From: an uncultured Granulosicoccaceae bacterium
GTDB taxonomy: Bacteria > Pseudomonadota > Gammaproteobacteria > Granulosicoccales > Granulosicoccaceae
Assembly (NCBI GenBank): GCA_938008205.1
Contig: CALLLY010000201.1
Location: 1 to 40,759 of the forward strand
Direction: 5' to 3'
DNA length: 40,759 bases
Part shown: positions 9,325 through 18,377 of the stretch, in pieces
Position numbering within the stretch: position 1 is the first letter of the stretch
Layout: every line of letters begins with the position of its first letter
Made by a program: the position numbers and the translations under genes
The notes under the pieces: model-generated
Seen by the model: the letters and a program-made list of their open reading frames with translations, nothing else
What the model was told of the DNA's origin: nothing
Databases searched by the model: none

Positions 9325-10631
9325 CAGAGTTTTACGCAACAGTGATCTTCTTGTTTGTACTGTTCGCTCTGCTGGGCAGCTCTGTATGGGTTGGGCTGGC
9401 GCTTATGGGTGTGGCCTGGGTCGGGATGGAATTGTTCACAGTACGCCCCGCTGGTGATGCCATGATCACAACCATCTGGACCAGCTCCAGCAGTTGGACG
9501 CTGACTGCTTTGCCAATGTTTATATGGATGGGAGAAATTCTCTATCGCACGAGATTATCTGAAGATATGTTTCGTGGCTTAGCCCCATGGATGCGCCGGT
9601 TGCCTGGTGGCTTACTACATACCAACATCGCCGGATGTACTCTTTTTGCAGCGGTGTCAGGATCGTCTGCGGCAACCTTGACTACTGTCGGGAAAATGTC
9701 TATTCCAGAGCTGCGTTCTCGTGGTTATCCTGAATACATGATTATCGGAACTCTTGCCGGCGCCGCTACCCTGGGCTTGATGATTCCGCCATCGCTGACG
9801 CTGATTGTTTACGGGGTCACGATCAATGAAAGTATCACCAAGCTGTTTATGGCGGGCATATTACCAGGCCTGGTACTCGCCGGATTGTTCATGACATACA
9901 TCATCGGGTGGCACTACCTGAGACCCGGCCAACGACCCCGACGCGAACCGTCAATGACGTTCTCTGAAATGCTCAGTGAAAGCCGTTTTTTAATCCCGGT
10001 GCTGGCGTTAGTGTTTACGGTAATAGGGTCAATGTACTTTGGCTGGGCAACCGCAACGGAAGCTGCAGCGGTTGGAGTAATCGGCGCCTTGTTGCTGGCT
10101 GCGATGCAAAGGTCACTCAACTGGCAAACGTTTTCTGCCAGCTTGATGGGGGCCACTCGAACCTCTGCAATGATTGCTCTGATTTTAATGGGCGCAGCTT
10201 TTCTTTCTTTGGCTATGGGTTTTACCGGGTTACCTCGTGCGTTGGCGGCCTGGATAGATGGCATGCAATTATCACCACTGGTGCTGATTGTCGCTCTGAC
10301 CGTTTTCTATATTATTCTCGGGATGTTTCTCGATGGCATTTCTTCGGTAGTGCTGACTATGGCTATAGTAGAACCGATGATCAGGCAAGCCGGTATCGAT
10401 GTCATCTGGTTTGGCATTTTTGTGGTGGTAGTGGTTGAAATGGCCCAGGTGACACCTCCGATCGGCTTTAACCTTTTTGTATTGCAGGGCATGACCAACC
10501 ACGAAATATCCTACATCGCAAAAACTGCCATACCCATGGTACTGTTGATGATTCTTATGGTGGTGATTTTGGTTGTTTGGCCCGAGATCGCCACATGGTT
10601 GCCCGACAACGTAAGACGCTCGCCGGGTTAG
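9321..10631 (+). CDS. TRAP transporter large permease (DctM family)
   Basis: 436 aa multi-TM; AAVSGSSAATLTTVGKMSIPELRSRGYP and GTLAGAATLGLMIPPSLTLIVYG are DctM signatures. Confidence 0.95.
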   Translation: MTEFYATVIFLFVLFALLGSSVWVGLALMGVAWVGMELFTVRPAGDAMITTIWTSSSSWTLTALPMFIWMGEILYRTRLSEDMFRGLAPWMRRLPGGLLHTNIAGCTLFAAVSGSSAATLTTVGKMSIPELRSRGYPEYMIIGTLAGAATLGLMIPPSLTLIVYGVTINESITKLFMAGILPGLVLAGLFMTYIIGWHYLRPGQRPRREPSMTFSEMLSESRFLIPVLALVFTVIGSMYFGWATATEAAAVGVIGALLLAAMQRSLNWQTFSASLMGATRTSAMIALILMGAAFLSLAMGFTGLPRALAAWIDGMQLSPLVLIVALTVFYIILGMFLDGISSVVLTMAIVEPMIRQAGIDVIWFGIFVVVVVEMAQVTPPIGFNLFVLQGMTNHEISYIAKTAIPMVLLMILMVVILVVWPEIATWLPDNVRRSPG

Positions 10632-10642
10632 CCAAGGCTACA

Positions 10643-12334
10643 TCATGCGATCCATTCACTGACGGGGGCTTCAGCATCCTGCAGTGGCTGTGAAATGATA
10701 TCCACCAGTGTGGGTCCAGGATGTTCAATGGCCTGCGCAAGCACGCTTTTTAATTTTACCGGGTCATCAACACGCCAGCTTTTAATGCCATAGGCCGCTG
10801 CAATCGCTGCGTGGTCGGTCTGTGAGAAATCCACTGAGTAGTATCGTTCTTCAAAGCCGCTTTTCTGGCCGGCTTTGATCCATCCGAATACACTGTTAGA
10901 AAACACCAGCAGGGTAATTGGCAGTTTATAGCGGGTAATAGTTTCCATCTCACCTGCCGTAAAGCCAAAGCTGCCATCCCCCATTGCGGCAATGACTTTT
11001 GCCTGTGGCTTTCCAAATTGTGCACCGACCGCTGCCGACATTGAATACCCCAACGCTCCGTGCGCCCGGTTACTGATGAAATGCCGTCCGGCGTGCGGTG
11101 TTTGATAAAAGGCGGAAAAGTAAGGGCAGGGGGTACCTGGGTCCGCAACAATGATAGCGTCATCAGGGGCTGTCGCATTTAGATCTGCTATGACTCTTTC
11201 TGGTGGTATCGGTGACGCTGTGCTGCTGGCGAGCTGCTGAAATCTGGCAAACTTCTTTTCTTTCACCTGCGCCACCGTTGCAGCTCCGCCAAAATCGACC
11301 TTGTCTGTTGCCGCGTCGTTTAAAATCTGTTGAAGGCCTTGCAACGCCAAATGCAAATCACCTATCACGGCGACATCAGTCTGGTAGTTCGCAGATACTG
11401 CCATCGGGTCACTGTCAAAGTGCACTATTTTTGTGTCTTTGGTTGGTGATCGCCATCGCTCTGTGGTCACAGAACCCGCTCGACATCCTAGAAAAATCAC
11501 TAAATCAGCAGCATCCACCACTGCCCGGGTTTCAGGCACACCGCCGTTTGATCCAACCACGCCAAGGCAATTGGGATGTGAATCTGCAAGGCTGCCTTGT
11601 CCGCTGATGGTCGTTGCTACAATCAGATTTAATTGTTCTGCAATGCCCGCCAGTGCTGATTCAGCTCCTGAAAGTACGACGCCACCACCGCAAATGATCA
11701 GGGGGTTTTTGGCCTTAAGCAGGTTAGCCGCTGCGGCCTCAACTGCTGCATTGTCGGGTGCGGTTCGCCATGATGGAAAACGGCCGTGTTCCTCCTGTGC
11801 CCAGATGTCGTCGGGGTTCACGGCGGCTTTTTGGATATCAAAAGGAAAGCCAAGATGTGCGGAACCCGGTCGGCCTGTGGTCATAGCGCGGAACGCAGCT
11901 CTGACCATGCCAGGGAGTCGCTCGGGGTGGTTGATCACACCGTTCCATTTGGTCAGGGGGCTGAACAACGCACCCTGGTCGAGCTCTGTGAGCGGATACT
12001 TGCCAATAGAGGAAACTGAAACGTCAGATGTAATAGACAGTACTGAAACTGAGGATTCATTGGCTTCAATAACACCGGGAAGAATATGGGTAGCGCCGCC
12101 ACCGCTCGGGCCTTCGCAGACCCCGACTTTACCCGTCACGCGTGCATAGGCGTCGGCCATGTAAGCAGCAGAGCGCTCATCACGGGTCAGAACGTGGTGA
12201 ATACTATGATCAAGCCTGTGGAGTGCATCGTAAAACGGGAGTGTCGTATCGCCGCATAATCCGAAAATGTGCTTCACGCCATAAGCATCAAGCAGTTTTA
12301 CCATGGCTTCGGCGCCAGTTACAGAGTTTGTCAT
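10643..12334 (-). CDS. Thiamine-diphosphate-binding enzyme, acetolactate synthase/benzoylformate decarboxylase-like
   Basis: GVKHIFGLCGD, TRDERSAAYMADAYARVTGKVGVCEGPSGGG, GDGSFGFTAGEMETITRYKLPITLLVFSNS ThDP motif; ATG at 12334 or the longer start at 12364. Confidence 0.85.
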   Translation of the reverse strand: MTNSVTGAEAMVKLLDAYGVKHIFGLCGDTTLPFYDALHRLDHSIHHVLTRDERSAAYMADAYARVTGKVGVCEGPSGGGATHILPGVIEANESSVSVLSITSDVSVSSIGKYPLTELDQGALFSPLTKWNGVINHPERLPGMVRAAFRAMTTGRPGSAHLGFPFDIQKAAVNPDDIWAQEEHGRFPSWRTAPDNAAVEAAAANLLKAKNPLIICGGGVVLSGAESALAGIAEQLNLIVATTISGQGSLADSHPNCLGVVGSNGGVPETRAVVDAADLVIFLGCRAGSVTTERWRSPTKDTKIVHFDSDPMAVSANYQTDVAVIGDLHLALQGLQQILNDAATDKVDFGGAATVAQVKEKKFARFQQLASSTASPIPPERVIADLNATAPDDAIIVADPGTPCPYFSAFYQTPHAGRHFISNRAHGALGYSMSAAVGAQFGKPQAKVIAAMGDGSFGFTAGEMETITRYKLPITLLVFSNSVFGWIKAGQKSGFEERYYSVDFSQTDHAAIAAAYGIKSWRVDDPVKLKSVLAQAIEHPGPTLVDIISQPLQDAEAPVSEWIA

Positions 12335-12541
12335 AAGCGTGAAGTTACTTTTAGCGTGTTCCACAGAGAGTGTATACAGTTGTGCTATGCGTTACTATTC
12401 ACTGTGCTTGAAGGGAATGCAAGAGATGAGTTTTGAAGGCACTGATAACGCTCTCCTGGTCATTTATTATGAATTCTATATTCGGCAGTGCCAGTATGAA
12501 TAGGCGGTGGAAACAAGCCCGATGATATTTTTGGAACAACC

Positions 12542-13294
12542 GTGATGATGATTCCTGACCCGACCAATACGTCTATCGCGTGTGGTGGTAAAAATATCTA
12601 CGCAGCATCGCTGGGTATTCTAATGCTGGAAAGCAGGTTTCCTCGTATCCCTGGCGATGTTGGTAATGCGTCTACCTGGAATTTCCCGGTTCACTATAAG
12701 GTCGTGAAAGGTGCATCTCCGGATAAAGTGGTACGTAAAGGGGCGGCTGGATTGCTGGATGCGTTTATCGACGCAGGTCAGGAGTTAATCGATATGGGTG
12801 TTGATGGCATTTCTACTAATTGCGGTTTCATGACTTTACTACAGGCGGAGATGTCAGAAGCGTTATCGGTGCCGGTTGCTGCATCCTCATTAATGCAGGT
12901 ACCGATGGTGCAGGCAACCCTGCCACCAGGTAAACGGGTTGGCATTGTTACCATTTCAAAGAGCACGTTAACTGATGCTCATTTGACGAGCGCAGGGTTA
13001 CCACTCGATACGCCGGTTATAGGCACTGACAACGGTAAAGAATTTACTCGCGCCATTCTTGATGATGAGCCTTATCTCGATGTTGCGCAGTCAGAGCAGG
13101 ATATTATCGATGCGGGTCGGCTTCTTATATCGCACCATCCAGAGGTTGCATCGGTAGTGCTGGAATGTACCAATATGGTGCCTTATGCGGCTGCGTTGCA
13201 GAAGGAACTTGGTTTGCCGGTGTACAGTATTTATAACTTGCTGTGCTGGTTTCAGGCGGGGCTCACACCGCGTTCATTTCCTTCTCATGTTTAG
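12542..13294 (+). CDS. Aspartate/glutamate racemase-family protein
   Basis: Two catalytic-Cys motifs ISTNCGFM and VLECTNMVPYA; GKRVGIVTISKSTL. Confidence 0.8.
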   Translation: MMMIPDPTNTSIACGGKNIYAASLGILMLESRFPRIPGDVGNASTWNFPVHYKVVKGASPDKVVRKGAAGLLDAFIDAGQELIDMGVDGISTNCGFMTLLQAEMSEALSVPVAASSLMQVPMVQATLPPGKRVGIVTISKSTLTDAHLTSAGLPLDTPVIGTDNGKEFTRAILDDEPYLDVAQSEQDIIDAGRLLISHHPEVASVVLECTNMVPYAAALQKELGLPVYSIYNLLCWFQAGLTPRSFPSHV

Positions 13295-13412
13295 GTTGTT
13301 TTGAAAAAAATCCAATCTGGCACAGCGTTGCGGTTGCACATTTGTACCAACGTAATTTCGGCATTTACAGCTAAACATGTCTACAATAAGTTTTTAAATT
13401 GCTTTCCAGATT

Positions 13413-14801
13413 ATGACTGAGCCTTTTATCTATGGCGGCCGCGAGCCATCCACTGCACTGGTTCTCGTGACCAGCAGTAGTTACAGTAGATTTTTCAACA
13501 AACTCAGTGCACCGCAGAAGTTATGGCTGGAACAAAATGATTTCAGTGCAAAGGCGGGTAAGTTGCTTCCCATACCTGATGCCAACGGGACCATTGAAAA
13601 GTTTGTTTGCGGGGTCTGTGATCTTGCCAGTCTGTTTGCCATTGCCGATCTGCCGGCAAAACTTCCTGAAGGCGTTTATAGTCTGGAAGGTGCAGGAGTT
13701 AAAGCTCACCTTGAAACACTGGCCATCGGTTGGGGTCTGGGATGTTATCAGTTCAATCGATACAAAACGGGTAAGGCACTAAGTGCGCAGCTCAAGTTAC
13801 CGAATTCATCCAACCACCCTCGTATTCAGGGAATGGTTGCTGCGACCGGCCGTGTCAGGGATTTGATTAACACGCCGGCGCAAGACATGATGCCGCAACA
13901 CTTGTCTGCAATCGTGGCAGAACTGGCGCAAACCTACGCCGGTGTTTTTGAAGAAATTGTTGGTGATGATTTATTGGCAGCAAACTATCCCTGTATCCAT
14001 ACCGTGGGTAGAGCCAGTGTCAACGAACCGCGTTTTATCGATCTGCATTGGGGTGACAAGAGCAATCCTGCGGTGACTCTTGTAGGAAAGGGTATTTGTT
14101 TTGACAGCGGCGGGCTTGATATAAAACCGGCGTCTGGAATGCGCACCATGAAAAAAGACATGGGAGGTGCAGCTCAGGTCATCGGTCTGGCACAGCTGAT
14201 CATGGCGCTTGATCTGCCGGTGCGATTGAGAGTCATCATTGCTGCTGCGGAAAATGCGATCTCGTCAAACAGCTATCGCCCCGGTGATGTTATTAGAACT
14301 CGTAGCGGGATCACAGTTGAGATAGACAACACTGATGCGGAAGGTCGTCTGGTGTTATGTGATGCACTGACCGAGGCCTGTGAAAGCAAGCCTGAACTAC
14401 TCATCAATTTTGCAACACTCACCGGAGCGGCAAGGGTTGCTGTCGGCACTGAGATAGCCGCCTACTTTTCAAACAACCGCGAACTCGCGCAGGAGATACG
14501 GACTGCCGGAGACGCTGTGCAGGATCCTACCTGGGAACTGCCACTGCATAAATGTTATCGCGCTTTGCTGGAAAGCCATGTTGCTGATACGGTCAATAGC
14601 GCAAGTACGCCATTCGGCGGTGCGACAACGGCGGCCCTGTATTTACAGAACTTTGTGCCAGACGATATACCCTGGGCACACTTTGATATTATGGCGTGGA
14701 ACAATCGTAAGCGTCCCGGCAGACCCATCGGTGGTGAAGCAATGGGGGTACGTGCGGTTTATCAGATGTTAGAGAGTCGCTATGGTGATGTAGTGGCCTG
14801 A
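13413..14801 (+). CDS. M17 family leucyl aminopeptidase-like protein
   Basis: NTDAEGRLVLCDAL hallmark, VGKGICFDSGGLDIKP and MKKDMGGAA motifs. Confidence 0.93.
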   Translation: MTEPFIYGGREPSTALVLVTSSSYSRFFNKLSAPQKLWLEQNDFSAKAGKLLPIPDANGTIEKFVCGVCDLASLFAIADLPAKLPEGVYSLEGAGVKAHLETLAIGWGLGCYQFNRYKTGKALSAQLKLPNSSNHPRIQGMVAATGRVRDLINTPAQDMMPQHLSAIVAELAQTYAGVFEEIVGDDLLAANYPCIHTVGRASVNEPRFIDLHWGDKSNPAVTLVGKGICFDSGGLDIKPASGMRTMKKDMGGAAQVIGLAQLIMALDLPVRLRVIIAAAENAISSNSYRPGDVIRTRSGITVEIDNTDAEGRLVLCDALTEACESKPELLINFATLTGAARVAVGTEIAAYFSNNRELAQEIRTAGDAVQDPTWELPLHKCYRALLESHVADTVNSASTPFGGATTAALYLQNFVPDDIPWAHFDIMAWNNRKRPGRPIGGEAMGVRAVYQMLESRYGDVVA

Positions 14802-14833
14802 TAAAGAACTCGGAAAATAAACAACCGTAACTC

Positions 14834-15397
14834 ATGTCTGATTCAACACCGATCGAAAAACGCCTTCTGAATGGCAAGCCACCCTCAACCCCTGAACAGG
14901 TGTTTGCTGCGCTGGATGAACTTGGCATCACTCACAGAACGATAACTCACGCGCCGATGAGGACGGTCGCGGATTCTATGGCTTTGCGGGATGGAGTGCC
15001 TGGTGGCTATTCAAAGAACCTTTTTCTGCGTAATCGTAAAGGCAAAATGATTGTGGTTACTTTACTTGAGCATCGTACCGTAAACCTGAAAGCGCTCGGA
15101 CAACAACTGGCGCTTGGAAAGCCGAGTTTTGCGAGTGAGCAACGATTGATGCACTATCTGGGTGTTATTCCCGGTGCAGTCACACCGCTGGCGGTCATCA
15201 ACGATACCGCAAAAGAGGTAACTGCAGTGTTAGACAAAGCGCTGGTGGAAAAACACCCGCTACACTTTCATCCCTGTGACAACTCAATGACTACCACGCT
15301 GTCGGCATCAGATCTGATGAAGTATATGCGTGCCTATCATCAAGAGCCGGTGATCGTCGATTTTGATGCTGATGAACTCACTGTGTCTTCGGACTAG
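14834..15397 (+). CDS. YbaK/ProXp-ala-type aminoacyl-tRNA deacylase
   Basis: ALDELGITHRTITHAPMRTVADS, GGYSKNLFLRNRKGKMIVVTLLEHRTVNLK, LGVIPGAVTPLAVIND. Confidence 0.88.
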   Translation: MSDSTPIEKRLLNGKPPSTPEQVFAALDELGITHRTITHAPMRTVADSMALRDGVPGGYSKNLFLRNRKGKMIVVTLLEHRTVNLKALGQQLALGKPSFASEQRLMHYLGVIPGAVTPLAVINDTAKEVTAVLDKALVEKHPLHFHPCDNSMTTTLSASDLMKYMRAYHQEPVIVDFDADELTVSSD

Positions 15398-16170
15398 CAT
15401 CCTTTCCAGTCAGGTTTGCGTTTGCCCATAAACGCTTCCAGGCCTTCTTTGAAATCTGCACTGGTATAACACTGCACGATCAGATCGCTGTCATCGACAT
15501 TGGCAGCATGATCGCGCAATCTTCGTAACGCTTCTTTGGTGGCGCTCAGAGTTAATGGCGCATATTCTTTCATTTGGTTTGCCAGCTCATGTGCACGCCC
15601 ATGGACATCGTCGACTATTTCAGTCACCAGGCCGAGTTTGTCTGCTTCCTCAGCACCGATGAGCTTTGAGGTGAATATAAGCTCGCGTGTCTTGCCGGCT
15701 CCCACCAGGTGGCATAGCCGCGAAAGATTGCCTACGGACAAACAGTTGCCCAGCGTTCGTGCAATAGGAAATCCAAATTTCATATCCGGTGCAGCGATGC
15801 GCAAATCACAGCAGGCAGCGATTGCGGCACCACCTCCGGTACAGGCGCCCTGGATAGCAGCGATGGTCGGGATGGGAATGGATTCGATGCTTCCGAGCAC
15901 CCGGTCCATACGGCTTTCGTAGTCCAGAGCATCCTGTTCGGAGCTGAAATCCCGAAACTTCGAAATGTCTGTACCCGCAGCGAAAGCTTTGTCTCCGGCA
16001 CCAGTGATAATTAATGCCGAAACGCCACTATGATCTTCAATCAACGCGTTGGCGATTTCAGCCAGACGGTCATACATCTCAAACGTCAGCGCATTACGTG
16101 CCTGCGGGCGGTTGAGGGTGACGGTTGCGATGTTGTCTTCAACGTTATAGATTATTTCGTCTGTATTCAT
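15394..16170 (-). CDS. Enoyl-CoA hydratase/isomerase family protein
   Basis: ATVTLNRPQARNALTFEMY, KAFAAGTDI, AIQGACTGGGAAIAACCDLRIAAPDMKFGFPIAR crotonase motifs. Confidence 0.93.
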   Translation of the reverse strand: MNTDEIIYNVEDNIATVTLNRPQARNALTFEMYDRLAEIANALIEDHSGVSALIITGAGDKAFAAGTDISKFRDFSSEQDALDYESRMDRVLGSIESIPIPTIAAIQGACTGGGAAIAACCDLRIAAPDMKFGFPIARTLGNCLSVGNLSRLCHLVGAGKTRELIFTSKLIGAEEADKLGLVTEIVDDVHGRAHELANQMKEYAPLTLSATKEALRRLRDHAANVDDSDLIVQCYTSADFKEGLEAFMGKRKPDWKGC

Positions 16171-16235
16171 AAGTTGATTAATTCAGCTGGCATTGGCGCA
16201 TCGTAGGCAGCGCAGGCAGGTTGACCAAAAAAGTG

Positions 16236-16291
16236 GGTATTCCAGTACACTAGCACAATAGATCGACTCTATTCGACTGTGCAGGAATACC
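16236..16291 (+). promoter_or_regulatory. Nested inverted repeats immediately upstream of molybdopterin oxidoreductase gene
   Basis: ggtattcc(16236-16243)...gcaca(16253-16257) ataga-tcgac-tctat(16258-16272)...tgtgc(16278-16282) a ggaatacc(16284-16291); ends 9 nt before the ATG. Confidence 0.5.
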
Positions 16292-16300
16292 GGATACCTT

Positions 16301-18370
16301 ATGCCCGATCCAAACATCACCCGAGTTCACTCTACCTGTCCTCATGATTGCCCCAGCACCTGTGCGCTGTCGATCGAGAAAATTAACGATCAGACAATCG
16401 GTCGGGTTTACGGCGCTGATAATCCTTACACAGCCGGGGTTGTCTGTGCGAAGGTGGCGCGTTACGCAGAACGTATTCATCACCCTGACAGGCTGTCTCA
16501 GCCGTTGCGTCGGGTAAATTCCAAGTCAGCAGCTACAGCAGAGTTTGAGCCCGTAAGCTGGGAAGACGCGCTTGATGAAATCGCCCAGCGCTTTCAGTCT
16601 ATTATTCAGGAATTCGGTGCCCAGGCCATCTGGCCATATCACTATGCAGGCACTATGGGTCTTGTGCAGCGTGACGGACTGGATCGCCTGCGCAACTGCC
16701 TCGGCACTTCGCAGCAACACTCTACTTTCTGTACCACGCTTGCTGATGCGGGTTGGATTGCGGGTACGGGTGTTAAGCGTGGTTCTGACTCGCGCAGTAT
16801 TTCGCAAAGTGAAGTCATTGTGGTTTGGGGTGGTAACCCGGTGAATACGCAGGTTAACCTGATGCACCACATTGCCTTGGCCAGAAAACAGGGAGCCAAA
16901 ATGGTGGTGATCGACCCGTACGTTACTGGTACGGCAAAAAAAGCAGATCTCCATCTGATGCTCAAGCCGGGTACTGATGGTGCATTGGCCTGCGCCGTTA
17001 TGTGTGTGTTGCTTCAAGAAGGGCTGGTTGATACTGATTATCTGGATCGGCATACCGATTTCTCAGATGATGTCAGGCAGCATTTAATACAGAAAACCCC
17101 CCGGTGGGCGGCCAAAATTACCGGATTGTCGGTTGATGAAATTGTTGAATTTGCCCGTCTATATGGTTCAACACAAAAAAGTTTTATCCGCGCCGGGTAT
17201 GGTTTTTCACGCAGCCGCAACGGTTCAGTGAACATGCACGCGGTGAGCTGTCTGCCTGCCTTAACGGGCGCATGGAAAGTGTATGGTGGCGGTGCGTTGT
17301 ACAGCAATGGACAACTCTACCCAATCGATAAAACCCTCATTGAGGGCCGTGACAGAGCTGACCCTTCGGTGCGGGTATTCGATCAGTCACGCATCGGAGA
17401 TGTGCTCACAGGAAACCCGCATGATCTGCAGGGAGGCCCGCCGGTTAAAGCATTGTTTATTCAAAATACCAATCCGTTGGTGGTTGCACCAGAAACGCAG
17501 AAGGTGAAGCAAGGGTTACAACGAAAAGATCTATTCGTGTGCGTGCACGAGCAGTTTATGACGGACACAGCAGAGTATGCCGATATTGTTTTACCAGCAA
17601 CCATGTTTGCCGAGCATGATGATCTGTATGTTGCCAGCGGACATACCTATATTCAGATGACACAAAAGATTATCGAACCTTTTGCGCAAACACGCAGTAA
17701 TCATGAAGTTTTATGTGCGCTTGCGCAGAGGTTAGGTCTTGAGCACCGCGGGTTTGAGCTTTCTGCCTGGGAGCTGTGTGAAGATGCGCTTACTCGTTCC
17801 GGCTTGCCAGATGCCCGGTCTTTATACGAGCAAAAGTGGCATGACTGTGCATTGTCATTTGATGACAGTAACTTCCTGAATGGATTCGAAACTGATGACA
17901 AAAAGTTTCACTTTAAGCCGAAGTGGCATCAACAAGGACCACGGCATAGTGAAATGCCACACTACCCTGATCATTGGGCGGTGATTGACGATAGTTCGGA
18001 AAGCTATCCCTACCGGCTGGTTGCAGCACCGGCCCGGCAGTTTCTTAACACCACTTTTACAGAAACTCCGACTTCCCGAAAGCTTGGCGACAAGCCTGTC
18101 TTGTTAATGCACCGTGATGACATGCAGTCGTGCGATTTGATTGATGATCAACGTATAACTATCAGCAGTTCATGTGGAACTATCATCGCCCATGTAAAAC
18201 GCGTCGAAGGGATAAAGGCGGGCACAGTGGTTATGGAAAGCATCTGGCCCAATAGTGCCTTTGAAAACGGACTGGGGGTGAACACACTGGTGAGTGCAGA
18301 GCCGGGATATCCGAATGGCGGTGCGGTATTTCACGATACCGCAGTGGCTGTCGCCGCTGCGGTATCGTAG
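16301..18370 (+). CDS. Molybdopterin-dependent oxidoreductase with N-terminal Fe-S site
   Basis: STCPHDCPSTCAL...GVVCAKVARYAERIHHPDRL, FEPVSWEDALDEIA, VVWGGNPVNTQ, IVLPATMFAEHDD. Confidence 0.92.
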   Translation: MPDPNITRVHSTCPHDCPSTCALSIEKINDQTIGRVYGADNPYTAGVVCAKVARYAERIHHPDRLSQPLRRVNSKSAATAEFEPVSWEDALDEIAQRFQSIIQEFGAQAIWPYHYAGTMGLVQRDGLDRLRNCLGTSQQHSTFCTTLADAGWIAGTGVKRGSDSRSISQSEVIVVWGGNPVNTQVNLMHHIALARKQGAKMVVIDPYVTGTAKKADLHLMLKPGTDGALACAVMCVLLQEGLVDTDYLDRHTDFSDDVRQHLIQKTPRWAAKITGLSVDEIVEFARLYGSTQKSFIRAGYGFSRSRNGSVNMHAVSCLPALTGAWKVYGGGALYSNGQLYPIDKTLIEGRDRADPSVRVFDQSRIGDVLTGNPHDLQGGPPVKALFIQNTNPLVVAPETQKVKQGLQRKDLFVCVHEQFMTDTAEYADIVLPATMFAEHDDLYVASGHTYIQMTQKIIEPFAQTRSNHEVLCALAQRLGLEHRGFELSAWELCEDALTRSGLPDARSLYEQKWHDCALSFDDSNFLNGFETDDKKFHFKPKWHQQGPRHSEMPHYPDHWAVIDDSSESYPYRLVAAPARQFLNTTFTETPTSRKLGDKPVLLMHRDDMQSCDLIDDQRITISSSCGTIIAHVKRVEGIKAGTVVMESIWPNSAFENGLGVNTLVSAEPGYPNGGAVFHDTAVAVAAAVS

Positions 18371-18377
18371 ATAGGAC

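Noticed and set aside
11433-12149. 238-aa plus-strand ORF within the ThDP enzyme gene
   Set aside because: Antisense shadow; Pro/Ser/Arg-rich artefact sequence.
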